Positions 27,664 to 36,130 of a stretch of DNA of 54,829 bases are shown piece after piece; position 1 is the first letter of the stretch; the number at the start of each line of letters is the position of its first letter. Both the position numbers and the translations under genes were made by a program. The stretch spans positions 1 to 54,829 of the forward strand of contig JAUYSY010000041.1 of the NCBI GenBank assembly GCA_030696155.1, read 5' to 3'. The notes beneath the pieces are model-generated. The model searched no databases. It was given only the letters and a program-made list of their open reading frames with translations, and was not told where the DNA came from. This DNA is from Alphaproteobacteria bacterium (GTDB lineage Bacteria; Pseudomonadota; Alphaproteobacteria; JAUXUR01).

Positions 27664-27687
27664 GCGCTGTCTAACGGCAGCGCTTTT
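27664..27687. terminator. Bidirectional terminator between GST and DMT genes
   Basis: GCGCTG (27664-27669) pairs with CAGCGC (27678-27683) around an 8-nt loop, followed by TTTT. AA runs on the other side let it serve the convergent permease gene too. Confidence 0.75.
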
Positions 27688-27694
27688 CCACTCT

Positions 27695-28582
27695 TCAACC
27701 CTCATGCTGTACTTTCGGTTTAATAATTTGTATCGCAAAAATAGAAACAATCACAAGTCCAGCGCCTATATATTGATAAAAGGCCATTTTTTCATTCAAA
27801 ATCAAAAATGCTAAAACAATACTAAAAACAGGTTCGATATTATTGTATAAAGATGCTTTTATAGGACCTAAATAAGTCATCCCCGCAAAAAAACAAAAGA
27901 GCCCTCCAGAAAACAAAATAGCTGCTAAAAATACATTACCCCATCCCAAAAAACTATGCGGGAAAGTTGGCGTATCAACCAACATGATAGGAAAACAAAC
28001 AAGGGCGCATGAAATCATCATTAAAAGAGTAAACGTTTGATTGTCCATATTTTTTGTAAGACGATTGCCATAAAAAACATTTAGCGCAATACCAATACCT
28101 GCACATAATCCTAATAAAATACCTTCCCAAGCAAGGCCTGTAAATTCTGTGCCGATAGTGAGCACAAGCCCTAAAAAAGCAGCAATTAAACACCCAATTT
28201 TTACTTTATCAATAGTTTCTTCTTTCGTTATATAGGCTAAAAGAACAATCCAAAAAGGAAAAGTGAATAACAAAAGCGTTACAAGACCTGCAGGAATAAA
28301 TTTGACTGCAGCAACATAAAGAAATGAAATAACAAAAATGATCAGACCTAAAATAAAAGCCATTATCACTTGTTTCATTGTTGGTTTTGTTGTTGGACGT
28401 CGCCAAAAATACACACCTAACAAAATAATCGTTGCGACAAAAAAACGAACAATCAAAAATGAAAGCGTATCACCACCTTCTTGAAAATGCAGTTTTCCTA
28501 AAGTCGGATTCGTACCATAAAAAAGCCCTGATAGAAGAACAAGAATAATCCCAAGACCCTGATTTTTTTGAAGCGTTTCCAT
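27695..28582 (-). CDS. DMT-superfamily (EamA) permease
   Basis: 295 residues with about ten predicted membrane helices in two repeats, as in EamA drug/metabolite transporters (motifs LLSGLFYGTNPTLGK near the N-terminus, LLLFTFPFWIVLLAYI at the end of repeat 1, NNIEPVFSIVLAFLILNE in repeat 2). Inner membrane. Substrate not predictable; in intracellular bacteria relatives carry amino acids, S-adenosylmethionine or metabolites. The ATG at 28580-28582 has AGGA about 8 nt upstream. Monocistronic, convergent with the GST gene. Confidence 0.88.
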   Translation of the reverse strand: METLQKNQGLGIILVLLSGLFYGTNPTLGKLHFQEGGDTLSFLIVRFFVATIILLGVYFWRRPTTKPTMKQVIMAFILGLIIFVISFLYVAAVKFIPAGLVTLLLFTFPFWIVLLAYITKEETIDKVKIGCLIAAFLGLVLTIGTEFTGLAWEGILLGLCAGIGIALNVFYGNRLTKNMDNQTFTLLMMISCALVCFPIMLVDTPTFPHSFLGWGNVFLAAILFSGGLFCFFAGMTYLGPIKASLYNNIEPVFSIVLAFLILNEKMAFYQYIGAGLVIVSIFAIQIIKPKVQHEG

Positions 28583-28668
28583 ATGAAGATCCTGACCCTA
28601 TTTTTGAAATATCAAAATTATAGAAGCCTTATTTTCTTTTAGCAAGGGGCAGCACAACTACATTACAG

Positions 28669-28814
28669 CCATATCATTACCCATATGCATATTAACCTAT
28701 TGATAATCATAACAATTACTCACTCCTCCTACGTCCCGCGGCCATATCATTACCCATAAGTATAAACCCCACTCCTTTCCTACGTCCCGCGACCATATCA
28801 TTACCCATAAGTAT
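28669..28814. repeat. Three copies of a 22-bp repeat in broken palindromes
   Basis: CCATATCATTACCCATAAGTAT occurs at 28742-28763 and 28793-28814, a variant (ending ATGCAT) at 28669, and an inverted copy at about 29097-29116. The 28742 and 28793 copies follow CCTACGTCCCGCG, exactly where an intact CCTACG.CCCGCG element would continue with ACTTG..CGCGGG. They look like palindromic elements cut or replaced by the 22-mer. Confidence 0.6.
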
Positions 28815-28908
28815 GATAATCTATTGATATTTAATATAATTTTTGAAACAATGTTTTCTTTTTAGGCGTATTATTCATATTATACGCAAAAAAGAACCCT
28901 AAGGTTTC

Positions 28909-29022
28909 CGTCATTGCGAGTGGCAAAGCCGCGCGGCAATCCAGAAAATTACCCTACAAAAGGTGTAAATGTTGATTTTAGAACTAGATTGCCACACCCC
29001 TTACGGGGGTTCGCAATGACGA
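28909..29022. repeat. GC-rich palindromic repeat (CATTGCGAG...CAATGACG type)
   Basis: CGTCATTGCGAGTGGCAAAG at the left and GGGGGTTCGCAATGACG at the right, with internal GCGGCAATCCAG and GATTGCCACACCCC paired. A complete copy of the type seen at 17591-17686. The whole gap 28583-29358 holds only repeats; an overlapping short frame is not a gene. Confidence 0.75.
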
Positions 29023-29096
29023 GGATCCTTGTTTTTCCTTTTAGTTCAATTGGTTGCACATTAATTCAGCCATTTTTTAATTTCAGAGGTTGCATA

Positions 29097-29240
29097 CGTA
29101 CTTATGGGTAATGATATGCCCGCGACTTGTTCGCGGGATCCAGATGATCTTCCCTAAAGTTAAGATTGTATAAACTGGGCAATGACATCTTCTTTATTTA
29201 CTTTCTGGATCCCGAGATCAAGTCGCGGGACGTAGGAGGT
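29097..29240. repeat. GC-rich palindromic repeat (CCCGCGACTTG type)
   Basis: CCCGCGACTTGTTCGCGGGA followed by TCCAG pairs with CTGGATCCCGAGATCAAGTC and GCGGGACGTAGGAGG. The left end is capped by the inverted 22-mer described at 28669-28814. Confidence 0.7.
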
Positions 29241-29358
29241 GAGAGTTCAAAATTCGCACACCCTTCTGAGCAGTTACGTTTTTTCTTTACACGAATAATA
29301 TAATTTAGTAGGATCTAAAAATAAATTATTAATTAAATATTGCATTGGAGAAATTTTT

Positions 29359-30393
29359 ATGAAATTATTAAATAAAACTTTTATATTATTTTTCTTTATA
29401 TTTGCATCTTTTAATCTTTTCGCTGATCCTATTCTTGAAAAATTACAAAATGAAAATCCTACAAAAATAATACAAATGCATGAACATTTAAAAACATTGG
29501 GTATTAATGCTTCCTACACGAGTGATGTTTATTATTTAGAATTTGATGATGGTTTCAAAGCTGTTTTCAAAACCTATGATGATGACAAAGACGAAAACTC
29601 AAAACAAAATGAAGCTGAATTAATGTCTTATAAATTATCTTCAGCATTAGATCTTGATTTTGTACCAAGAACTTGTATCCGCACATTAACTATTGATTCA
29701 GCATCCAAGACAGGCTGTATAAAAGAATATATCGATAAATCACTGAAATTCAACAATGATGAAAATTTTGTATCTTTTTTAAAAAATTACACACAAATAA
29801 ACAATCAAAATTTCGATAAAGCAAACGCATTGAAAATTTTTTATTTCACTTTAGGACAATATGATTGCTCCCGACATAATTTATTTATCACTAAAAACAA
29901 TGAAGACTATAATTTTCATGCGATTGATAATGGTGAAATTCATAAAAAACTTTATGTGCAAGTAGGTAAAGCGCCTTTTACCCCACGCGGTTATATTGAA
30001 GATGACAATACTTGGCAGCCAAATTTTCTTTTTGATGATATTCAAGAATATCAATCCCCTATTTTAGAAAAATTCCTATCTCAATTTCCGAATCAACTTC
30101 CGGATTATTTCATTAAAAACATAAAGAATTTTGAAAAAAACAATCCTGGAAAACCATTTCGTTTTGTTCATTATAAAAATAATATATGGCTCGAAATAGA
30201 TGATGAAAATATTGATTTTTTCTGGAAGAAAATCACGCATTGCCCAAGCTTTTTAAAAGAAAAAATTAGCTATTGGGTTGAAAACCCAGATCAGCTTGAT
30301 AAGCTTTTTACAGGTATTGGTTTTTATGATGAAGCTTACAAAAGATTGTTATTCAACCGATTAAGTCAAGTGCTTGATTTGCCATCTAATTAA
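29359..30393 (+). CDS. Secreted kinase-fold protein (PI3/4-kinase/HipA-like motifs)
   Basis: 344 residues. The signal peptide is MKLLNKTFILFFFIFASFNL, cleaved after FA. The mature part keeps the landmarks of the atypical kinase fold: FKAVFK (Lys71, ATP-binding), NEAELMSYKLSSALDLDFVP (Glu87, alpha-C; the 'EAxaY.l...lgl..vP' pattern of PI4K/HipA/Fam20-like kinases), YFTLGQYDCSRHNLFI (Asp169 with Asn174, catalytic loop) and HAIDNGEI (Asp190, metal-binding). All key residues are intact. With no ATP outside the cell, the natural reading is a kinase acting in a host. It lies 36 bp upstream of a second secreted kinase-like gene. The family call is from motifs only; substrate unknown. Confidence 0.75.
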   Translation: MKLLNKTFILFFFIFASFNLFADPILEKLQNENPTKIIQMHEHLKTLGINASYTSDVYYLEFDDGFKAVFKTYDDDKDENSKQNEAELMSYKLSSALDLDFVPRTCIRTLTIDSASKTGCIKEYIDKSLKFNNDENFVSFLKNYTQINNQNFDKANALKIFYFTLGQYDCSRHNLFITKNNEDYNFHAIDNGEIHKKLYVQVGKAPFTPRGYIEDDNTWQPNFLFDDIQEYQSPILEKFLSQFPNQLPDYFIKNIKNFEKNNPGKPFRFVHYKNNIWLEIDDENIDFFWKKITHCPSFLKEKISYWVENPDQLDKLFTGIGFYDEAYKRLLFNRLSQVLDLPSN

Positions 30394-30429
30394 AAGATCA
30401 ATTTCATTTTATCAAAGGATAAAAATTAC

Positions 30430-31578
30430 ATGTTTCATAAAATATCTATCTTTTTTTCATTAATATTCTTATTAAATGCGTTATCTTATGCAGAAATAAC
30501 AAAAATTAATTTCATTAATAATGATGCTTCATTTGAAACTCGGCTATTAGATATTGCTGACAATCAAAAAGATTTTTATAAAAAATTCTATACAAGTCAA
30601 ACAATTCTAAATTTTGAAGCAAAACTTACAGAAAAAGGTGATTTAACACCTGATGCACTTGAATATTGGCTTTTTAGATCAGAATTAATTCCATTATCTT
30701 TTTTTAATATAAGTGGAAAATTAGCCCAAGGACATATTCAACAAATTGAATTTGATCAAGAGGAAGCATCATTTTCAAAAGCACTTTTTCAAATAAACTT
30801 GGAACCTTTTAATAGTTATTTTATTAAAGTATATAACGACTCGAACAATAGCGGAAAATATTCTATTAAAAAATTAGAGCAAATTGCTGATTCTGCTTTA
30901 AAAAAATTAGGGACTCAAGCCAAACCAAATCTAAAATTACCTTATTTAGCACTTGCAGTTTTAAATGGCAAATATAAAAATCAATTTGATAAAGAAGTTT
31001 TTTTCACTATTTTTAATAAGGCACCTGGAAAATCATTGGATTTTTATTTTCAAGACTACTTTGAAAAAAACACTCCTTTTGAAAAATTAAAATTAATTAT
31101 ATCCAAATTTGCAGAAGCAATTGGATCTTTACAATACGATTTTGCTATTGACCCAATCCTAAGTTTTGAAGAACTGACAACAAAAGGCTGGCACGATGAC
31201 CTTCAACAAGGAAACATCTATTATGATGATGAAAAAGGTATAACTTTAATTGATTATGATGATATGGCAAACGCTATAGTCAATCCTGTCTCAATAAAAA
31301 AAATTTCTAATTGTCTTTCCCAAACATTAATAATTCCATGCTTGATTTTTAACAATCCTATTTTTAATAAGTCAGAATTGTTAGAAACTTACAAAGAATT
31401 TGTTTGCAAATACTCATCTTGTTTTAACGAAAAATCTGAAGAAGTAAAAATATTTCTAATCAAAGAAATTATAAACTTATTAAATGAACAATATAGCTTA
31501 AAAAATGCTCATTCAGATTCTCAATATATTGATCAGAGCGCCTATAATAATCTCATAGCACAAATTAAAGAATTTTAA
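30430..31578 (+). CDS. Secreted kinase-fold protein (APH/choline-kinase-like motifs)
   Basis: 382 residues. The signal peptide is MFHKISIFFSLIFLLNALSY, ending AYA-like before EITK. The catalytic motifs of the aminoglycoside phosphotransferase/choline kinase group are visible: YFIKVYND (Lys133), a helix with Glu150, the Brenner motif WHDDLQQGNIYY (His255, Asp257, Asn262) and the metal-binding LIDYDD (Asp275, Asp277). About 100 residues precede the kinase core. It follows the other secreted kinase-like gene by 36 bp and has an AAAGGATAAAA ribosome site, so the two are probably cotranscribed. A cobalamin riboswitch begins about 85 bp downstream. Confidence 0.75.
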   Translation: MFHKISIFFSLIFLLNALSYAEITKINFINNDASFETRLLDIADNQKDFYKKFYTSQTILNFEAKLTEKGDLTPDALEYWLFRSELIPLSFFNISGKLAQGHIQQIEFDQEEASFSKALFQINLEPFNSYFIKVYNDSNNSGKYSIKKLEQIADSALKKLGTQAKPNLKLPYLALAVLNGKYKNQFDKEVFFTIFNKAPGKSLDFYFQDYFEKNTPFEKLKLIISKFAEAIGSLQYDFAIDPILSFEELTTKGWHDDLQQGNIYYDDEKGITLIDYDDMANAIVNPVSIKKISNCLSQTLIIPCLIFNNPIFNKSELLETYKEFVCKYSSCFNEKSEEVKIFLIKEIINLLNEQYSLKNAHSDSQYIDQSAYNNLIAQIKEF

Positions 31579-31663
31579 TAACTTTGAATACCATAAAGGC
31601 GATGTAAAAATACAAAAAAATGTATCTTGAAATTGAAAACAAATTCGATTACAAATCATCACA

Positions 31664-31870
31664 GAACGGTTCCCCTTTAGGGGTGAATAGGGAATAAGGG
31701 ATTTTAACCTTAGCTGCTCTCGCAACTGTAAATGTCGAGTTTCATACAATAGTTTTTTTTAAGATCACGTAATCTCACGTAGATTTAAATTGAACTATTA
31801 GCCACTGTGAAAACGGGAAGGCGTATAAAATGATGACGCATAGCCAGGAGACCTGCCATTCGAGCGTCCG
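31664..31870 (+). ncRNA. Cobalamin (adenosylcobalamin) riboswitch
   Basis: The conserved blocks of the B12-binding RNA are in order: GGGTGAATAGGGAAT (31681-31695), GCTGCTCTCGCAACTGTAAAT (from 31713), AGCCACTGTGAAAACGGGAAGG (from 31800) and GATGACGCATAGCCAGGAGACCTGCC, split here as GACGCATAGCCAGGAGACCT (31835 on). About 60 nt of variable helix separates the second and third blocks. Downstream hairpins (CATTCG/CGAATG, then ATACTTGGTTT/ACAAACTAAGTAT) may be the expression platform. It should switch off the BtuB-like gene at 32113 when B12 is plentiful. An A-type repeat is inserted between riboswitch and gene. Confidence 0.9.
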
Positions 31871-31931
31871 ATTGATTTCTAAGCGAGATGATTAGAAAGG
31901 CGAATGATACTTGGTTTAAAACAAACTAAGT

Positions 31932-32058
31932 ATACCCAAATTATTTTAAATTGTGGGTAGAAAGATGAGCGGTGAGACAAGCGGAGTGTATTCTTCATAC
32001 ATGAGCATGGCGAATCCCGAAATCTGACGCCCTCCACAATTTAAAAGAAAAAGGGTAT
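31932..32058. repeat. 127-bp long-hairpin repeat (A type, copy 2)
   Basis: Ends ATACCC/GGGTAT, 127 bp, same as 13944-14070. Inner arms TTTTAAATTGTGG and CCACAATTTAAAA pair perfectly, and the core is GCGGAGTGTATTCTTCATAC followed by ATGAGCATGGCGAATCC. It lies in the leader between the riboswitch and the TonB-receptor gene. Confidence 0.85.
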
Positions 32059-32112
32059 GAATCCTTCGTTTTCAGACGTGAGCAATCACAATGAAAATGA
32101 AAGGACGCCACA

Positions 32113-33918
32113 ATGCGTAAACCTATACTATTATTTATATCCTTATTATCCATTATCCCCAATCTTTCAGCTGAAATCATAACACCTTTGGGCACATTTC
32201 CTGTAACAGCAACTATTGCTTCAAAAAAAGAACTTAAAGGTAAAAACTTTCAAGAAATTAATCATGAAAAAATTGAAGAAACGAACAAAAATGATCTTTC
32301 TTCTTTACTAAAATCCGATGCTCAATTTGCCATTAAACAAGCTGGTGGCATAGGTGCGCCAACTTATATCGAAATACGCGGCTTAAAGCATCGTTATGGT
32401 AGCATTTTTTATAATGGCATCAATCTTAATGATCCCAGTGCACTCGATAACGCTTCATGGATTGATGGATTTTTACTCGATGATATTGAAAAAATTCAGA
32501 TCGTTAAAGGACCTCATTTTCTAAAAAGCCCCGACCCTATTTTAAGTGGTGGAATTATTCTTGAAAAAGCGAAACCTAAAATGGGATGGCACGTAAAAAC
32601 ACGTGAAAATTTTGGATCACATGGTTTAGCACATCAACATTTAACAACTTCTTATGCAGATACTTCTTTTGATTTTTTAGTGGGTGGCACAAAACTCGTC
32701 ACAAAAGGGCATGAGAAATTACAAGACCAGTTTAAAGAAAAAACACGTAAAGATTATAAAAATAATAACGCAACTATTGCATCAACTATAAAACCAAGCG
32801 ACCGTTTTCAATGTGGATTTTCAACTCTATATCAACATGAAAATCAAAATATAGATAATCGAAAAGGGTGGTTTCATGATCATTTAAGGCATAAGCTTTT
32901 TTTAAACAGAAGCGAGGCTGAATTCTCCTTTTTAAAAGACCAACAATGGATTCAAAAAATTGCTATAAATCATGCTGTTCATGAAAGACATTATCATTCT
33001 TATAAAAAAAATCCCTATTCTACGTGGGGTAAAAAGACAAGTTTTGAGTATCAATCCATTTTTACATTAGCAGAAAGTTACATCCTAGACATTGGTGGCG
33101 ACAAAGTTATAGATAAAGCCAATATTAATAAAGATTTCAAAAAAAATAAACACCAAAATGGTATTTATACACAACTTAACCTAAAACCTATCTATTGGCT
33201 TCAATCCAATGCGGGTATTCGTTATTATGAACATTTAAAAGGAAAAGCAAGCTATTCCTTGGCACATCAAATAGAACTTATTGAAAAAAATCTTTTTATA
33301 AACGCTTCCTTTGCGCGCGGTTTTAAACGACCTAGTTTCTATGAACTTTATGATAAATGTTATGGAAATTCTGATTTGTCCATTGAAGAAAACAGAGCCA
33401 TTGATGCAGGCATTACTTCACATTTTTGGGATCAAAAACTAAAAACAGAAGCAAATGTTTTTTTAAATAAAATCGTTCATCCGCTTGCATTTGATTTCAA
33501 AACTTACAAATACAACACAGAAAAAAACTATAAAACAAAAGGCATTGAATTAGGTTTCGAGGCACAATTATTTGATCCACTCAAAATATCATTGTATTAT
33601 CAACATGTGCAAAATCGTCAAACCTACAAAGGATTAAAACCCTTAACGCCTAGAAATGTTGTACGCACAAGTGTTGAATTAAAACCTCTAGAAAAAATTA
33701 CATTGTGTATTTATCCTCGTTACCAATCCAAATATATATCAGGACCAGAGCACATCAAAGGCAATTTTGTTCTAGATAGTGCTATAAATTATAACATAAA
33801 AGAATATTTAAAATTAAATGGCAAAATTGAAAACATGTTCAATAAAAAATATTTAGAAGTCTATGATTCAACAGCGCCCGGTTTATCTTTTACGATGGGG
33901 TTCACATTAAAAATTTAA
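32113..33918 (+). CDS. TonB-dependent outer-membrane receptor, probable B12 importer (BtuB-like)
   Basis: 601 residues, the size of BtuB. Signal peptide ends NLSA; a TonB-box-like segment, GTFPVTAT, follows. The plug domain is seen in LSSLLKSDAQFAIKQAGGIG, YIEIRGLKHRYGSIFYNGI and IEKIQIVKGPHF, then a beta-barrel with NIYGSYA-like strands and the family motif FARGFKRPSFYELYDKCYGN. Control by the upstream cobalamin riboswitch supports vitamin B12 or cobinamide as substrate. B12 is needed by NrdJ in this window. The periplasmic and inner-membrane parts (BtuF, BtuCD, TonB) are elsewhere or absent. AGGACG precedes the ATG. Confidence 0.9.
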   Translation: MRKPILLFISLLSIIPNLSAEIITPLGTFPVTATIASKKELKGKNFQEINHEKIEETNKNDLSSLLKSDAQFAIKQAGGIGAPTYIEIRGLKHRYGSIFYNGINLNDPSALDNASWIDGFLLDDIEKIQIVKGPHFLKSPDPILSGGIILEKAKPKMGWHVKTRENFGSHGLAHQHLTTSYADTSFDFLVGGTKLVTKGHEKLQDQFKEKTRKDYKNNNATIASTIKPSDRFQCGFSTLYQHENQNIDNRKGWFHDHLRHKLFLNRSEAEFSFLKDQQWIQKIAINHAVHERHYHSYKKNPYSTWGKKTSFEYQSIFTLAESYILDIGGDKVIDKANINKDFKKNKHQNGIYTQLNLKPIYWLQSNAGIRYYEHLKGKASYSLAHQIELIEKNLFINASFARGFKRPSFYELYDKCYGNSDLSIEENRAIDAGITSHFWDQKLKTEANVFLNKIVHPLAFDFKTYKYNTEKNYKTKGIELGFEAQLFDPLKISLYYQHVQNRQTYKGLKPLTPRNVVRTSVELKPLEKITLCIYPRYQSKYISGPEHIKGNFVLDSAINYNIKEYLKLNGKIENMFNKKYLEVYDSTAPGLSFTMGFTLKI

Positions 33919-33981
33919 CGCATTGAGTAGCTTTTAATTTTTTTTGAAACACTTGATAAAACTGGTTAGCATTTTATCATC

Positions 33982-34008
33982 AGGTGCCGCTACAAATTTT
34001 CGGCACCT
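33982..34008. terminator. Stem-loop after the BtuB-like gene
   Basis: AGGTGCCG (33982-33989) pairs perfectly with CGGCACCT (34001-34008) around an 11-nt loop. There is no U-run directly after it, so termination is less certain than structure. Confidence 0.5.
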
Positions 34009-34151
34009 ATGTAAGTTAATTTATTAGAAATAAAATACAATTTTATTAAAATAAATCAACCTGATTAAAGATGTAAAAAAAAGTTTTCTTTACAATAGGT
34101 AAACAATGATGTAGCTTTTGTTTCAATAATGTTATTTTATAGGAAATTAAA

Positions 34152-35114
34152 ATGAAACTAAAAATATGCTTATTAGCTTTTCTAACATCTTTTAATTATG
34201 CAATATATGCTGCTGGAGATGATGACAATCTTGGCAAAAGACCCTTCCCCGAAGAAAACAACCATCCATCAAAAAAAATATGTCTTGAAGAAAATAATAA
34301 TAATCTAGTCGAATGCGAATATTCTGCAACTAACAAAAATGAAGAAGAAAATACAGTTAACAGCAATAGAGTTACCGTTGGGGAACTTATTGATTATATT
34401 GACAATAATATGATTTTCACTAATATGCTTCGTATAGATGGCTCTGACGAAGAAACAGGAAATGAAGAAGATACTGGGTGGGATTTTCACGATATTTATG
34501 AAAATTCGTATTATTTATTAAGTGATATTGAAAAGCAGGATAAAGAAAAATCATTAAAGATAAAAATTGAAGACATAAATACTGAATTTAAAAACGGTAC
34601 AATCGATGAAATAACAAGAAGAAGGCACATCATTCTAGCGGTTTCAGAAAGTTTTAATGTAAAATTATTGTATCATTTTGGGCGTGATGCAGGATTAATA
34701 TCTGGATATATTGACCTTAATAAGAATGATATCATTGATCCGTCAGAAGACTTTGAGTTTGATGATGAACATACTGAATATTTACAGCAAAAATTCAAAG
34801 AAAAAGATATCGAATTTATAAAGAATTTTGAGTATTTTTCTATAAAAAATACAAACGCTACATTTCTTCATCCTGAAAATTTTAATAAATTTCTTTTGTA
34901 TTTTCCATGGATCAAAAAAATAAATTGTGATTTTTATTGCGATGAAAGCGGATACAAAGAAAATGTATTCAAAAAAATTAATGCAGTCTTTCCTAATATT
35001 GAACATCTTCCTCTAATAAAAAAACTTAATTTAGAGAGCATAGAAGACACAAACATCGATAAAGAAAATTTACCTGAATGGGTTCACAAAATAGAAAAAA
35101 TCACTATTATTTAA
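34152..35114 (+). CDS. Secreted acidic protein of unknown function
   Basis: 320 residues. Signal peptide MKLKICLLAFLTSFNYAIYA. An Asp/Asn/Glu-rich linker follows with GKRPFPEENNHPSKK, two basic patches similar to the segment in the protein at 1-673 (GKR...KKKKK). The middle is acidic and helical; the C-terminus (FPNIEHLPLIKKLNLESIED) is faintly like a leucine-rich repeat. RBS AGGAAATTAAA is upstream of the ATG. It stands alone between the BtuB-like gene and the broken tmk copy. Could be a secreted effector; no family recognised. Confidence 0.65.
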   Translation: MKLKICLLAFLTSFNYAIYAAGDDDNLGKRPFPEENNHPSKKICLEENNNNLVECEYSATNKNEEENTVNSNRVTVGELIDYIDNNMIFTNMLRIDGSDEETGNEEDTGWDFHDIYENSYYLLSDIEKQDKEKSLKIKIEDINTEFKNGTIDEITRRRHIILAVSESFNVKLLYHFGRDAGLISGYIDLNKNDIIDPSEDFEFDDEHTEYLQQKFKEKDIEFIKNFEYFSIKNTNATFLHPENFNKFLLYFPWIKKINCDFYCDESGYKENVFKKINAVFPNIEHLPLIKKLNLESIEDTNIDKENLPEWVHKIEKITII

Positions 35115-35140
35115 ACATTAAACTAAAAAATAAGGCATTA

Positions 35141-35795
35141 TTAAATAATGCCTCGTCTTTCCTTTAGCGTGTTCAAAATCTGCTGAAAAACATCATCTAT
35201 CGTGCCAGATGCATCAATAACAATCATTCTTTCAGGATATAGTTGCACAAGATCCAAAAACCCTTTGCGCAAACGCGCATGAAAATCAATATCTTTACTT
35301 TCAAAACGATCTTGAGGAAGGCCTCTGCGTTGCGTACGCTCAGTACTTACCTCAATGGTCAGACAGATCCAAAACAAAGGTTAGATCAGGCTTAAGATCG
35401 CCTATAATCAGCGTATAAAGTTTCTCCAACAAGGATAAAGACAATCCACCTGCATAACCTTGATAGACCAAGGTTGAATCAGCAAAACGATCACACAGAA
35501 CAATTTTACCCGCATTAAGCGCTGGTTGAATTTTCTTTTTAACATGCTCATAACGCGCAGCATACAAAAGCAATGTTTCACTTAAAGGATCGAAATGATG
35601 CTGCTCACTTTGAAGAATAAGATCACGAATTTGTTCGGCTTCAGGACAACCGCCAGGTTCACGCGTCCGTATAACCTCATACCCTTTTTGTTCAAAGGGA
35701 ACGCGCAATTTTGTAATTTGTGTTGATTTACCAGCACCTTCACCACCTTCAAAGGTGATGAATAAACCTTTTTTGTCTATTTTTTGATGGCCCAT
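35141..35795 (-). pseudogene. tmk: Frameshifted second copy of thymidylate kinase
   Basis: This copy matches the intact tmk at 38413-39057 along nearly its whole length. It starts MGHQKIDKKGLF with P-loop FEGGEGAGKST and DRFADSTLVYQG. A 4-bp insertion, apparently a tandem TCTG duplication near 35360, changes ...VLDLP-IEV to ...VLDLSDH-stop; the remainder (IEVSTERTQRRGLPQDRF... to ILNTLKERRGII) continues in another frame. The C-terminus differs from the intact copy (LKLFLTKLS). Substitutions between copies are conservative, suggesting both once functioned. It probably marks the original 3' end of tmk at this locus. Confidence 0.9.
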
Positions 35796-35952
35796 TTATG
35801 CTTTTGGTGTCATATCTTCAGGAAATTTCTTTGTTTCACTGACATTATTTTTGATATTCTCTTTATTAACATTTTTATCTGTTACTTCAGTTGGCGTTGG
35901 AAATTGTCTTTTATCCGCACCAAAAAGAAGATAATTGAAAGCAGCTTTAACG
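35796..35952 (-). pseudogene. 3' remnant of the D-alanyl-D-alanine carboxypeptidase gene
   Basis: About 157 bp, encoding the last ~50 residues of the carboxypeptidase at 39058-40338, ending KKFPEDMTPKA with the stop adjoining the tmk-copy ATG exactly as in the intact locus. Similarity stops abruptly near GCTTTAACGC at about 35952, after which unrelated AT-rich DNA begins. So the repeat spans dac-3' plus tmk. Confidence 0.88.
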
Positions 35953-36005
35953 CCTGAAAGCGCACTTGTAATATTTTTTGTTATTTTGTATCAAAAATCC
36001 CTGTT

Positions 36006-36037
36006 CCTACGACCCGTGATTTTTTACGGGTCGTAGG
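36006..36037. repeat. Perfect 12-bp inverted repeat (possible terminator)
   Basis: CCTACGACCCGT (36006-36017) pairs perfectly with ACGGGTCGTAGG (36026-36037) around GATTTTTT. It resembles the ends of the CCTACG.CCCGCG repeats, and lies in the gap between the dac remnant and the next gene. Confidence 0.6.
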
Positions 36038-36130
36038 TCCTGGTGAATAATTAATTCTAAAAAATGATTAAAATCTTTTAATGAACTCTTTTTTAAAAGA
36101 CCTTTTTTAGAACTTTAGATTTTTAAAAAC

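Noticed and set aside
28914..29111. Plus-strand frame of 65 codons in the repeat region
   Set aside because: Lies wholly in the CATTGCGAG palindrome and its flank; such frames occur in every copy of that repeat.
28669..29240. Possible CRISPR array because of several short repeats
   Set aside because: Spacing is irregular, one copy is inverted, no cas genes, and the repeats are parts of palindromic elements.
31995..32195. Minus-strand frame over the receptor start
   Set aside because: Made of the A-type repeat and the antisense of the receptor signal peptide.
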